From assembly GCF_003231305.1 (NCBI RefSeq), contig NZ_QKVM01000053.1, forward strand, positions 1-43,025: a DNA stretch of 43,025 bases, given 5' to 3'. This document shows, piece by piece, positions 24,447-33,259 of this stretch. Position 1 is the stretch's first letter. Each line of letters begins with the position of its first letter. The notes beneath the pieces are model-generated. The model was not told the DNA's origin. It searched no databases and worked only from the letters and a program-made list of their open reading frames with translations. The DNA is from Pseudomonas sichuanensis. Lineage in GTDB: Bacteria > Pseudomonadota > Gammaproteobacteria > Pseudomonadales > Pseudomonadaceae. The translations under genes and the position numbers were made by a program.

Positions 24447-25846
24447 GCCGTAAGCAGCAACTGCTCAAGCGCCATCGGCGCAACAAGCGCCTGGGGCTGC
24501 TGGCCGGGCTGGTGCTGCTGGTCGCGCTGGGGCTGTTCAGTTGGTGGTGGCTGCCGCTGTTGCTGCTGCCGCTGCTGTGGGCCGCGCATGAAGCCTGGTT
24601 CGCCGACCACCTGTTCTATGCGCCCGGTGAAGACTATGCCTACCGTTTCGGCGAGCAGACCCGCGAAGCCGGCGCGACGCTGCAGGGTGATCTGCTGCGC
24701 ACCGATGCTGCCTTGCAGGGCGATGAGACGCTGATCCTTGAAGTCGGCATCAGCAGCGGTTGGCTGGGGCGCTTCCTCGATCCGCGCGTCGAGCTGCTGG
24801 GCGGCGCGGGGCGTGACGTGCAGACCTTCGAGCGCGGCGCCAACGGCGTGCGTTACCTCAACCTCACCGGCCTGGCCGAGCCCCTGGCGGCAGGCACGTT
24901 GCGCCTGCGCGGGCGCCATTGCCGGCTGCAGGGAACGCCGCGCCTGTGGATAACCCCGGCCGTCGAGTTGCGCAAGCGCCGGGTGATGGTGATCGCGCCC
25001 CACGCCGACGACGCAGAGCTGGCTGCCTATGGCTTGTACAGCCAGGCCGAGGAAACCTGGGTGGTCACCCTGACCGCTGGCGAGATTGAAGCCGAGCATT
25101 ACCAGCAGATGGGCATGCAAAAGGCCGAGGCCGCGCGGCTCAAGGGCCGGCTGCGGGCCTGGGACAGTATCGCCGTGCCTCGTTGGGCGGGTGTGCCGGA
25201 ATCGCGTTGCGTGCAGTTGGGCTATTTCTGCCTGCAATTGCCTGCCATGCAGGCGGCGCCGGACCAGCCACAGGGTTCGCGCGAAGCGGATATGGCCGAT
25301 ACCCGCCCGTTCCGCTGCTTCAACCCGTTCCCGCTGCCCGCCGATGCCGACGGTGCGCCTACCTGGCACAACCTGCTGGCCGACCTGCGCGCGCTGCTGG
25401 AGCTGGCCAGGCCGCAAGTGCTGGTGATGCCGCACCCGACCCTCGACCCGCACCCCGACCACATCTGCGCCCAGGCCGCCGTGCGCGAAGCGCTGCAAGG
25501 CCTGGCCTGGCAGCCGCAAACCTTGCTGTGCTACGCCAACCACCTGCACGACAACGACCGTTGGCCGATGGGCGACAGCGGTGATGGCGTGGCCTTGCCG
25601 CCGCAGTTGGAAAGCCCTGAAGCCTGGGCGCCCTGCAGCCTGGTGCTGGATACCGCGACCCAGCGTGACAAAGCCATGGCCCTGGGCATGATGCACGACC
25701 TGCAGCCCCCGGCCGCTTTCAAGCGCCGCCTGCGTCGCCTGCTGCAACGCTGGTTGGCGGGGCGTCAGCCATCGCCCTATGGCGAGAACGAATTTTTCCG
25801 CAAGGCCGTTCGCCGGCACGAGCTGTTCTGGCGCCGCGACCTGTGA
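24443..25846 (+). CDS. dnpA: PIG-L family de-N-acetylase (DnpA-like)
   Basis: A 467-residue protein. A basic N-terminus (SRKQQLLKRHRRNKR) is followed by a strongly hydrophobic segment (about 18-48), so it is probably anchored in the inner membrane. The LmbE/PIG-L catalytic domain starts near residue 180 with VMVIAPHADDAELAAYG; H187, D189 and D190 are the expected zinc ligand/catalytic residues, and HPTLDPHPDH near residue 340 supplies the later histidine. Such enzymes remove acetyl groups from N-acetylglucosamine-type sugars. The P. aeruginosa equivalent, DnpA (PA5002), lies in the same gene order and affects fluoroquinolone tolerance/persistence. The start is GTG at 24443 in a GTGA overlap with the previous stop. 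Confidence 0.88.
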   Translation: MSRKQQLLKRHRRNKRLGLLAGLVLLVALGLFSWWWLPLLLLPLLWAAHEAWFADHLFYAPGEDYAYRFGEQTREAGATLQGDLLRTDAALQGDETLILEVGISSGWLGRFLDPRVELLGGAGRDVQTFERGANGVRYLNLTGLAEPLAAGTLRLRGRHCRLQGTPRLWITPAVELRKRRVMVIAPHADDAELAAYGLYSQAEETWVVTLTAGEIEAEHYQQMGMQKAEAARLKGRLRAWDSIAVPRWAGVPESRCVQLGYFCLQLPAMQAAPDQPQGSREADMADTRPFRCFNPFPLPADADGAPTWHNLLADLRALLELARPQVLVMPHPTLDPHPDHICAQAAVREALQGLAWQPQTLLCYANHLHDNDRWPMGDSGDGVALPPQLESPEAWAPCSLVLDTATQRDKAMALGMMHDLQPPAAFKRRLRRLLQRWLAGRQPSPYGENEFFRKAVRRHELFWRRDL

Positions 25847-25893
25847 GCCTGACCCATGATGACCGCGATAGCGCCGAGCGCCCAAGGAACGCA

Positions 25894-26847
25894 ATGAAAG
25901 TCCTATTTCTGGTGCAGAAGGAACAACGGGCGATTCTCGATCGCCTGTACGACGGCGTCGCGGCCCACTGCGACTGCGACCTGCGTTGGGTGAGCGACGA
26001 TGACCAGCGCAACCTGCGCCGCTATTTCAAGCGTGAAATCGATGTCACGCGCTATGACCGCATCGTGTTTTTCCTGCGCTTCAAGCAGGAGATCCGTCAG
26101 GTCGCGTTCATTCGCAGCATCCCCAACCTGGTGATTCTCGAGCACGACGCCTACCAGAACTACATTCCCTGCAAGTACACCGGCAAGTTCAGTGCGCATT
26201 ACCGGCAGCTGCCGTGGGCGCGGGTGATCAGCTCCGGTTACATGGTCAGTGAGCGCTTGCGCCAGGAAGGCTTCGACGCCGTGTTCGTGCCCAAGGGCTA
26301 CGACGAGCAGCTGTTGACCGACCAGGGGCGTGAGCGCGATATCGAACTGGCTTTTGTAGGCAGTACCAACAGCGTTGCCTACAGCGGCCGCAAGGCGCTG
26401 TTGGACGAGCTGGGGCAGGTGGAAAACCTGGTGGTGACCCGCACCAAGTCCGGTGAGGATTACTGCAACACCCTCAATCGCATCCGCTTTTTCGTCAGTG
26501 CCGACGTCGGCATGGGCGAATACATGATCAAGAACTTCGAGGCCATGGCCTGCGGGTGCGTGCTGTTGGCCTACGACCAGGGCGAGGAGGAGAATCGCGC
26601 TCTGGGCCTTGTCGATATGCACAGCGTGGTGCTGTACGACAGCATTCCGGTGCTGCAGGCCAAGTTGCGGCAACTGCGTGACGACCCGGCACTGGCGGCG
26701 CGCATTGCCGACAACGGGCGCGAACTGGCAACGTCGCGCTTCAGCTTTGCCCAGGTCGGCCGAAGTATTGTCGAACACATGGAGCCCCCTCTGCGGCCGC
26801 ATCCGCCGCTGACCTTCTGGCAGCGATTGCTGGTGCGCATCGGCTGA
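25894..26847 (+). CDS. ssg: Ssg-like cell-surface polysaccharide glycosyltransferase
   Basis: A 317-residue protein with a GT-B-like arrangement. The C-terminal half has FVGSTNSVAYSGRKALL and NFEAMACGCVLLAYDQGE, a CgeB/GT1-type donor-site pattern. The N-terminus MKVLFLVQKEQRAILDRLYD matches Ssg as I recall it from Pseudomonas, where loss alters LPS/O-antigen and surface traits such as motility and phage sensitivity. Two starts are possible: a GTG at 25843 overlapping the previous stop (GTGA), or the ATG at 25894 with AAGGAA upstream. I prefer the ATG because of the ribosome site and because the family begins there. Confidence 0.85.
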   Translation: MKVLFLVQKEQRAILDRLYDGVAAHCDCDLRWVSDDDQRNLRRYFKREIDVTRYDRIVFFLRFKQEIRQVAFIRSIPNLVILEHDAYQNYIPCKYTGKFSAHYRQLPWARVISSGYMVSERLRQEGFDAVFVPKGYDEQLLTDQGRERDIELAFVGSTNSVAYSGRKALLDELGQVENLVVTRTKSGEDYCNTLNRIRFFVSADVGMGEYMIKNFEAMACGCVLLAYDQGEEENRALGLVDMHSVVLYDSIPVLQAKLRQLRDDPALAARIADNGRELATSRFSFAQVGRSIVEHMEPPLRPHPPLTFWQRLLVRIG

Positions 26848-26895
26848 TCGAAGAGCTGGCTGGCCCATCCGTATGACCATAGGGGCGCGATACCG

Positions 26896-27984
26896 TTGAA
26901 TATCGTCAATGTGATGTGGTCGGGTGGCTCACCGTTCATGTCCGTACACACTGTCCACCGCCAGGTGCTGGCGCATGCCCCGGTGGGGATGCAGGTCAGC
27001 AACTGGCTGTTGCTTGGCGATGGCTTGAGCAGCGGTATCGGCAAAACCCGTAGCTGGCATTTGCCGTCGCGGGTGCTCAAGGGGCGCATGCCCCACCGTC
27101 TGGCGTTGTCCTGGGTGCGCTGGCGCATGCTGCGCGCGCTGCGTGAGGCGGCTGCCGATGTGCTGCTGCTGGACGGGGTCGGTGTCGCTCGCCTGCTGCT
27201 GCCGCTGCTGCACCGCCTGCCCGGCGTGCAGGTGGCTGTGCTGTTCCATGGGGCGACCCGCCTGAATGCAAAGGATGTGCGCCTGTTCCGCCAGTTCCCG
27301 GCCGAGCGCCTGCAGGTTGCGGCGGTGTCGGCCACGCTGGCGCATACCCTTGAGCAGGACCTTGGGCGGCCGGTGCGAACGGTGCGGATCGCCCTTGACC
27401 CGCAAGCGTTCTGCCAGCAGTTGCTGGGGCGTGAACAGGCCCGCCAGGCGCTGGGGCTGCCGGAAGGCGCGCCGGTGCTGGGCGCGGTAGGGCGGCTGGT
27501 GGAGAGCAAAGGCTTTGCGATGCTGATTGAAGCCTTCGCCGAGGCGCGTGCACGGATGCCGGGCGCGCAGCTGGCAATCCTGGGTGATGGCGAGCTGCGC
27601 ACGCACTTGCAGGCCCGTGCCGAGGCGCTGGGGGTGGCCGACAGCGTGCGTTTCTGCGGCCATCGTGACGATCTGGCGCGGCTGTATCCGGCGTTCGACT
27701 GGTTGTTGGTGCCCTCGCGCTCGGAAGGGCTCGGGCTGGTACTGCAGGAGGCGGTACTGTCCGCGGTACCGGTGATCTGCAGCGACCTGCCGGTGTTCCG
27801 TGAGCAACTGGGTGAGGCCGGCTGCTATCTGCCGGTTGGCGACCTGCCCAGCTGGGCAGAGGCCATCGCCAGTTGCGTCGCGCGCGATGGCCCGGCAGTG
27901 GCACGGGAGCAATGGCAGGCGCTGGCGCCCGAGCAGGGCTGGGCGGCGTTCAAGGCCGGCTCGGCAAGCCTGCTGGGGGGCTGA
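26896..27984 (+). CDS. LPS core GT4 glycosyltransferase
   Basis: A 362-residue GT4 enzyme, start TTG at 26896 (AGGGG about 11 nt upstream), N-terminus MNIVNVMWSGGSPFMSVH. The GT-B C-terminal domain shows LGAVGRLVESKGFAMLIEAF, LAILGDGELR, and the EX7E motif within PSRSEGLGLVLQEAV. It occupies the position held in P. aeruginosa by wapR (a rhamnosyltransferase that prepares the core for O-antigen), but I could not establish that the proteins are orthologous, so no symbol is given. It probably adds a sugar to the outer core. It ends three bases from the stop of the convergent kinase-like gene. Confidence 0.85.
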   Translation: MNIVNVMWSGGSPFMSVHTVHRQVLAHAPVGMQVSNWLLLGDGLSSGIGKTRSWHLPSRVLKGRMPHRLALSWVRWRMLRALREAAADVLLLDGVGVARLLLPLLHRLPGVQVAVLFHGATRLNAKDVRLFRQFPAERLQVAAVSATLAHTLEQDLGRPVRTVRIALDPQAFCQQLLGREQARQALGLPEGAPVLGAVGRLVESKGFAMLIEAFAEARARMPGAQLAILGDGELRTHLQARAEALGVADSVRFCGHRDDLARLYPAFDWLLVPSRSEGLGLVLQEAVLSAVPVICSDLPVFREQLGEAGCYLPVGDLPSWAEAIASCVARDGPAVAREQWQALAPEQGWAAFKAGSASLLGG

Positions 27985-27987
27985 GCA

Positions 27988-28593
27988 TCACTGGCCGATC
28001 AAGGCCGCCTGGAACTGTGCGAGGGGGAACTGCTGGTCCAGCTGCTCGCGCTCGATGTAACGCGCCATGTGCTGCACGTTGCGTCGCACCATCCGCGATG
28101 ACAACGGCGCACGCAGGAAGCGCATGTCGGCCACATCGATCAACCCCAGCAGCCCTTCGGGGGTTTGCACCACGTTGCCCAGGTGCAGCGAGCGGAAGTA
28201 GATCCCCGAGCGATGCAGGCGCCGGACCAGCTCGATCAGCTGCGGCAACAGGTTGTCCCAACTGAAGCCGGGTTGGCGGGAGAGGCCCAGCAGGGTATCG
28301 CCCGGCAGTGGGCGATACAGCACGGCGGTACGGCCAGGCAGTGGCAACTTGTAATGGCTGATCACTTCCAGGGTGGGCAAGCCCAGTTGCGCCAGGTGCC
28401 GGGCGTTGTCGATGAAGCGCTGCGAGTACGGGCGCAGCAGCGCAGATGAAATCAGACGCTTGCGACGAAAAACCTTGAGGATATTTCCATCTTCAAGCAG
28501 GTAGACTTTGGCACCATGGCTATCTGCCTCTAGCACCTTGGCGCCGAGTATCAGCCGATCGAAGTCGGTCTGGGAGAGCCGGGAGCATTGCAT
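27988..28593 (-). CDS. LPS kinase-like protein (RfaP/Kdo-kinase fold; often called 'toluene tolerance protein')
   Basis: A 201-residue protein on the strand opposite to all surrounding LPS genes. It resembles small protein-kinase-fold LPS kinases: an N-lobe with HGAKVYLLEDGNILKVFRRKR containing a candidate ATP-binding Lys, a later RRLHRSGIYFRSLHLGNVV (HxxN-type catalytic loop) and LGLIDVADMRF in place of the DFG region. The same gene lies between waaL and the next glycosyltransferase in P. aeruginosa (PA4998). It probably phosphorylates a core sugar or is a degenerate relative. The start is uncertain: ATGs also exist at 28614 and 28665. I prefer 28593, since AAGG lies about 9 nt upstream and family similarity begins there. 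Confidence 0.78.
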   Translation of the reverse strand: MQCSRLSQTDFDRLILGAKVLEADSHGAKVYLLEDGNILKVFRRKRLISSALLRPYSQRFIDNARHLAQLGLPTLEVISHYKLPLPGRTAVLYRPLPGDTLLGLSRQPGFSWDNLLPQLIELVRRLHRSGIYFRSLHLGNVVQTPEGLLGLIDVADMRFLRAPLSSRMVRRNVQHMARYIEREQLDQQFPLAQFQAALIGQ

Positions 28594-28698
28594 GAGTTCT
28601 GGCCTTGTCTTCATGGGCAGGCAAAATGACCGGCAATAATGCCGAAAATTATCTGTTAGCACCATGCCGGTGTTTCAGGGTTCCAACGGGGGAAAGGG

Positions 28699-29874
28699 AT
28701 GTTGTACGAAAAGCGCTGGGCCAAGGCCTGGCTGGGGCTGGGTTTTGTCTGGTTCCTGGCGGCGATCGCACTGGCGCCGAGCAACAAGGTTTATCAACAG
28801 GGCCTGGTGCTGTTCCTGTGGTTGCCCACCCTGGGCCTGGCCTGGTCGGCCCGGCAGGTGTTCATCGAGGCTTGGCGGCGCCAGCCGGCATTGTGGCTCG
28901 CGCTGCTGGGCTTGCTGGCCTGGAGTGCCGTGACACTGGCATGGTCCACCGCCGAGGACGTCTCGCGCGAAGCCAAGCGGCTGTTGTACATCCTGTTTTT
29001 CCTGATGGCCTTCCCTCTGTTGGCACAGGCGGGTATCGACCGCATGTGGCGCCTGCTGATGCTGGGTGGCGGGTTGCTGGCGCTGGCGGCGCTGATTTCG
29101 GTGGTGCGCTTCTACGGCCTGCAGGGCCAGCCACTGGTCACCCGAATCGAGGGTATCGGTGAAATTTCCCACCCGATCCTGGGTGGCTATGTGGTCGCAG
29201 CGGCGGCGCTGTGGCTGTTGTACAGCAACCCGCGCCAGCGTGGCCTGCAACTGGCCTGGGCGCTTGCGCTGGGATGCCTGGGCGCCTTCGTGGTGTTCAG
29301 CCAGAGCCGTGGCGCGGCCCTGGCGCTGGTGGCGACGGTGATCCTGGCACCGCTCTGGCATCGCACGCGCAGCAGCGCCCTGTTCGCACTGCTGGCGGCC
29401 CTGGCGACTGCCGTGGCCTTCTACCTGATGTACGGGTTGATCACCCAGCGGGGCTCATCGTACCGGCCGGAGATCTTCCAGGCGGCCATGCAGATGATCA
29501 GCGAGCACCCGCTGACCGGCCTCGGTCTGGGCGCCTTCTATCGAGTTCATGCGGTCGGCCTTGAGTTCGACCACACCCACAACATGTTCACCCACATCGC
29601 CGTGGAGCTGGGCCTGCCCGGCATGCTGCTGTGGACGGCGGTCTGGCTGCTCGCCCTGGGCGAGATCGTGCGGGCCCGTGCCACGCTGTTCGGCAAGGTC
29701 CTGTTCGGCTTCTGGGTGTTCTCCACCCTGGCCATGCAGTTCGACGCCGCCAGCCTGACCGGCACCCCGCGCGCCGAATGGTTCATCAGCTGGCTGCCGG
29801 TGGCGCTGGTGATGTTGTTGCCCTGGGCACATGAACGGCAACAACCCTGTGGTAAAATCGCCGGTTCAACCTGA
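28699..29874 (+). CDS. waaL: O-antigen ligase family protein WaaL
   Basis: A 391-residue membrane protein with about 12 hydrophobic segments and the Wzy_C/O-antigen ligase domain. It carries GEISHPILGGYVVAA before the big periplasmic loop, and within the loop YRPEIFQAAMQMISEHPLTGLGLGAF and FDHTHNMFTHIAVELGLPGM, the latter with the conserved histidine essential in WaaL enzymes. It attaches undecaprenyl-linked O-polysaccharide to lipid A-core in the periplasm. The ATG at 28699 is preceded by GGGGGAAAGGG. It starts divergently from the kinase-like gene, so it probably has its own promoter in 28594-28698, and it runs into msbA with a 12-nt gap. Confidence 0.9.
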   Translation: MLYEKRWAKAWLGLGFVWFLAAIALAPSNKVYQQGLVLFLWLPTLGLAWSARQVFIEAWRRQPALWLALLGLLAWSAVTLAWSTAEDVSREAKRLLYILFFLMAFPLLAQAGIDRMWRLLMLGGGLLALAALISVVRFYGLQGQPLVTRIEGIGEISHPILGGYVVAAAALWLLYSNPRQRGLQLAWALALGCLGAFVVFSQSRGAALALVATVILAPLWHRTRSSALFALLAALATAVAFYLMYGLITQRGSSYRPEIFQAAMQMISEHPLTGLGLGAFYRVHAVGLEFDHTHNMFTHIAVELGLPGMLLWTAVWLLALGEIVRARATLFGKVLFGFWVFSTLAMQFDAASLTGTPRAEWFISWLPVALVMLLPWAHERQQPCGKIAGST

Positions 29875-29886
29875 ACAGCGAGCTCG

Positions 29887-31698
29887 ATGATGGCCGAAAC
29901 ACCGCTCCCGGCGGAGAACTCCTCCAGCCTGAAGATCTACTTCAGGCTGCTGAGCTACGTGAAACCCTACGTCGGCATTTTCCTGCTGAGCATCGTCGGG
30001 TTCGTGATCTTCGCCTCTACCCAGCCGATGCTGGCCGGCATTCTCAAGTACTTCGTCGACGGTCTGAGCAACCCGGAGGCCGTGCTGTTCCCCAACGTGC
30101 CCTACCTGCGCGACCTGCAACTGCTGCAGGCCGTGCCGCTGCTGATCATCCTGATCGCGGCCTGGCAGGGCCTGGGTTCGTTCCTGGGCAACTACTTCCT
30201 GGCCAAGGTCTCGCTGTGTCTGGTGCACGACCTGCGGGTCGAGTTGTTCAACAAGCTGCTGGTGCTGCCCAACCGCTATTTCGACAACCACAACTCCGGG
30301 CACCTGATTTCGCGCATCACCTTCAACGTGACCATGGTCACCGGTGCCGCCACCGATGCGATCAAGGTGGTGATCCGCGAAGGCCTGACCGTGGTCTTCC
30401 TGTTCGTCTACCTGCTGTGGATGAACTGGATGCTGACCCTGGTCATGCTCGCCATCCTGCCGGTGATCGCGGTGATGGTGAGTACCGCCAGCAAGAAATT
30501 CCGCAAGCAGAGCAAGAAGATCCAGGTGGCCATGGGCGACGTGACCCACGTCGCGTCCGAGACCATCCAGGGCTACCGCGTGGTGCGCAGCTTCGGCGGC
30601 GAGGCCTACGAGCAGCAGCGTTTCGACAACGCCAGCCAGAGCAACACCGACAAGCAACTGCGCATGACCAAGACCGGCGCGCTGTACACGCCGATGCTGC
30701 AGCTGGTGATCTACACCGCTATGGCCGCGCTGATGTTCCTGGTGCTGTTCCTGCGCGGCGATGCGTCGGCCGGTGACATGGTTGCCTACATCACTGCCGC
30801 GGGCCTGTTGCCCAAGCCGATCCGCCAGCTTTCCGAGGTCAGCTCGACCATCCAGAAGGGCCTTGCGGGTGCCGAGAGCATCTTCGAGCAGCTCGACGAA
30901 GAACCTGAGGTCGATACCGGCACTGTCGAGAAGGCGCGGGTCGAAGGCCGCCTGGAAGTGCGCAACCTCAGCTTCACCTACCCCGGCACCGAGCGCCAGG
31001 TGCTCAGCGATATCAGCTTTACCGCCGAGCCTGGGCAGATGATTGCCCTGGTTGGCCGCTCCGGTAGCGGCAAGTCCACGCTGGCGGCGCTGATCCCGCG
31101 CTTCTATCACCACAGCGAAGGGCAGATCCTGCTCGATGGCGTGGAGATCGAGGAGTACCGCTTGCGCAACCTGCGCCGGCACGTGTCGCAGGTGACCCAG
31201 CACGTCACCCTGTTCAATGACACCGTGGCCAACAACATCGCCTACGGCGACCTGGCCGGCGCGCCGCGCGCAGACATCGAAGCCGCGGCTGCCGATGCCT
31301 ATGCCAAGGAGTTCGTCGACCAGTTGCCCAAGGGCTTCGACACCGAGGTCGGCGAGAACGGCGTACTGCTCTCCGGCGGCCAGCGCCAGCGCCTGGCGAT
31401 TGCCCGGGCGCTGCTGAAAAACGCGCCGCTGCTGATCCTCGACGAGGCCACCTCGGCCCTGGACACCGAGTCCGAGCGGCATATCCAGGCGGCCCTGGAC
31501 CATGTGATGCAAGGCCGTACCACCCTGGTGATCGCCCACCGCCTGTCGACCATCGAGAAGGCCGACATGATCCTGGTGATGGACCAGGGGCGGCTGGTGG
31601 AGCGCGGCACCCATACCGAGCTGCTGGCGGCCAATGGCTATTATGCCCGCCTGCATGCCATGGGCCTGGATGCGCCGGAAAACGCCGATATCACCTGA
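29887..31698 (+). CDS. msbA: Lipid A export ABC transporter MsbA
   Basis: A 603-residue half-transporter. Six transmembrane segments occupy about residues 20-320. The nucleotide-binding domain has Walker A GRSGSGKST (390-398), the ABC signature LSGGQ (495-499), Walker B LLILDEATS and the H-loop VIAHRLST. As a homodimer it flips lipid A-core from the inner to the outer leaflet of the inner membrane, after which WaaL (next gene upstream) adds O-antigen. Two ATGs stand side by side (29887 and 29890); either could be used. A -10-like TAAAAT with a preceding TG (29853-29858) lies inside the end of waaL and might give msbA a promoter of its own. Confidence 0.96.
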   Translation: MMAETPLPAENSSSLKIYFRLLSYVKPYVGIFLLSIVGFVIFASTQPMLAGILKYFVDGLSNPEAVLFPNVPYLRDLQLLQAVPLLIILIAAWQGLGSFLGNYFLAKVSLCLVHDLRVELFNKLLVLPNRYFDNHNSGHLISRITFNVTMVTGAATDAIKVVIREGLTVVFLFVYLLWMNWMLTLVMLAILPVIAVMVSTASKKFRKQSKKIQVAMGDVTHVASETIQGYRVVRSFGGEAYEQQRFDNASQSNTDKQLRMTKTGALYTPMLQLVIYTAMAALMFLVLFLRGDASAGDMVAYITAAGLLPKPIRQLSEVSSTIQKGLAGAESIFEQLDEEPEVDTGTVEKARVEGRLEVRNLSFTYPGTERQVLSDISFTAEPGQMIALVGRSGSGKSTLAALIPRFYHHSEGQILLDGVEIEEYRLRNLRRHVSQVTQHVTLFNDTVANNIAYGDLAGAPRADIEAAAADAYAKEFVDQLPKGFDTEVGENGVLLSGGQRQRLAIARALLKNAPLLILDEATSALDTESERHIQAALDHVMQGRTTLVIAHRLSTIEKADMILVMDQGRLVERGTHTELLAANGYYARLHAMGLDAPENADIT

Positions 31699-31708
31699 AA
31701 CCTCAAAG

Positions 31709-31731
31709 ATCGGGGCCTGCATGGCCCCGAT
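31709..31731. terminator. Hairpin downstream of msbA
   Basis: Perfect 9-bp arms ATCGGGGCC (31709-31717) and GGCCCCGAT (31723-31731) with a 5-nt loop, 11 bp after the msbA stop. Only TTG follows instead of a real U-run, so it may be a weak terminator or a 3'-end stabiliser rather than a strong stop. Confidence 0.5.
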
Positions 31732-31784
31732 TGTCACTGCAGTTGTCCACAGTGAAGCTGGCCGTAAAGCCATCCTCGACCCTG

Positions 31785-31793
31785 TGCTAATAT
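31785..31793 (+). promoter_or_regulatory. Possible extended -10 promoter of hldE
   Basis: TGC-TAATAT, an extended -10 element, 34 bp before the hldE start and downstream of the msbA hairpin. There is no recognisable -35 hexamer. Confidence 0.4.
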
Positions 31794-31827
31794 CCTGCCC
31801 CTGTTCACTTTTTCATATGGGTTGCCC

Positions 31828-33249
31828 ATGAAGTTGTCCATGCCGCGTTTCGATCAAGCCCCGGTACTGGTGGTCGGCGATGTCATGCTCGACCGCTACT
31901 GGCATGGCGGTACTTCACGTATTTCGCCTGAAGCGCCGGTGCCGGTGGTCAAGGTCGATCAGATCGAAGATCGCCCCGGCGGTGCGGCCAACGTCGCGTT
32001 GAACATTGCCGCCTTGGGCGCGCCCGCCGCGCTGGTTGGCGTCACCGGCCAGGACGAGGCTGCCGACAGCCTCGCCAATAGCCTGCAGGCCGCCGGCGTG
32101 CGCTCGATCTTCCAGCGCATCGCGCACCAGCCGACCATCGTCAAGCTGCGGGTCATGAGCCGTCACCAGCAACTGCTGCGCATCGATTTCGAAGAACCCT
32201 TCGCCACCGACGCGCTGTCGCTGGGCGCCGAGGTCGACGGTCTGCTCGAAGGCATCAAGGTGCTGGTGCTCTCCGACTACGGCAAGGGCGCGCTGAAGAA
32301 CCACCAGGCGCTGATCCAGGCCGCCCGGGCCAAAGGCATTCCGGTGCTGGCCGACCCCAAGGGCAAGGATTTCTCCATCTACCGTGGCGCCAGCCTGATC
32401 ACGCCCAACCTGAGCGAGTTCGAGGCGATCGTCGGCCGTTGTGCCGACGAAGCCGAACTGGTCGCCAAGGGCCTCACCCTGCTCGACGAGCTCGACCTGG
32501 GCGCGTTGCTGGTGACCCGTGGCGAGCACGGCATGACCTTGCTGCGCACCGGCCACCCGGCCTTGCACCTGCCGGCCCGGGCCCGTGAAGTGTTCGATGT
32601 CACCGGTGCCGGTGATACCGTCATCTCCACCCTGGCCGCGGCCATCGCAGCCGGTGAAGAGCTGCCCCACGCCGTCGCCCTGGCCAACCTGGCCGCCGGC
32701 ATCGTGGTGGGTAAGCTCGGTACGGCGGCCATCAGTGCCCCGGAACTGCGCCGGGCCATCCAGCGCGAAGAAGGTTCCGAGCGGGGCGTGCTGGGCCTGG
32801 AGCAGTTGCTGCTGGCGATCGACGATGCGCGTGCGCACAACGAGAAGATCGTCTTCACCAATGGCTGCTTCGATATCCTCCATGCCGGCCATGTGACCTA
32901 CCTGGAGCAAGCGCGCGCCCAAGGCGACCGGCTGATTGTCGCAATCAACGACGATGCCTCGGTCAGCCGTTTGAAAGGCCCGGGCCGGCCGATCAACAGC
33001 GTCGACCGGCGCATGGCCGTGCTGGCTGGGCTGGGTGCGGTGGACTGGGTGATCAGCTTCCCTGAAGACACCCCGGAGAACCTGCTGCGCCAGGTGAAGC
33101 CGGATGTGCTGGTCAAGGGCGGCGACTATGGCATCGACCAGGTGGTCGGCGCCGACATCGTCAAGGCCTACGGCGGTACGGTGAAGGTGCTGGGGCTGGT
33201 CGAGAACAGCTCGACCACCGCCATCGTCGAGAAGATCCGCAAGCACTGA
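31828..33249 (+). CDS. hldE: Bifunctional heptose 7-phosphate kinase / heptose 1-phosphate adenylyltransferase HldE
   Basis: A 473-residue fusion. Residues ~10-320 form a ribokinase-family domain (RPGGAANVALNIAALG, then DVTGAGDTVISTLAAA with the catalytic Asp). Residues ~340-473 form a nucleotidyltransferase domain with NGCFDILHAGH (HxGH motif) and LVKGGDYGIDQVVG. The enzyme phosphorylates D-glycero-D-manno-heptose 7-phosphate at C1 and later adenylylates the 1-phosphate, giving the ADP-heptose precursor of the LPS inner core. A TTG six bases upstream is possible, but the ATG at 31828 gives the expected N-terminus. It closes the LPS cluster and is followed by a REP pair. Confidence 0.97.
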   Translation: MKLSMPRFDQAPVLVVGDVMLDRYWHGGTSRISPEAPVPVVKVDQIEDRPGGAANVALNIAALGAPAALVGVTGQDEAADSLANSLQAAGVRSIFQRIAHQPTIVKLRVMSRHQQLLRIDFEEPFATDALSLGAEVDGLLEGIKVLVLSDYGKGALKNHQALIQAARAKGIPVLADPKGKDFSIYRGASLITPNLSEFEAIVGRCADEAELVAKGLTLLDELDLGALLVTRGEHGMTLLRTGHPALHLPARAREVFDVTGAGDTVISTLAAAIAAGEELPHAVALANLAAGIVVGKLGTAAISAPELRRAIQREEGSERGVLGLEQLLLAIDDARAHNEKIVFTNGCFDILHAGHVTYLEQARAQGDRLIVAINDDASVSRLKGPGRPINSVDRRMAVLAGLGAVDWVISFPEDTPENLLRQVKPDVLVKGGDYGIDQVVGADIVKAYGGTVKVLGLVENSSTTAIVEKIRKH

Positions 33250-33259
33250 TGCTGTAGCA

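Noticed and set aside
25843..25893. GTG start for the ssg-like gene in a GTGA overlap
   Set aside because: The ATG at 25894 has a good AAGGAA site and gives the expected N-terminus; the overlap start remains possible but less likely.
28631..28644. Small dyad CGGCA-ATAA-TGCCG between the kinase-like gene and waaL
   Set aside because: Only 5-bp arms; too short to distinguish from chance in GC-rich DNA.
29853..29858. TAAAAT as an msbA promoter -10
   Set aside because: It lies inside waaL coding sequence with no -35; mentioned under msbA but not supported enough to list as a feature.
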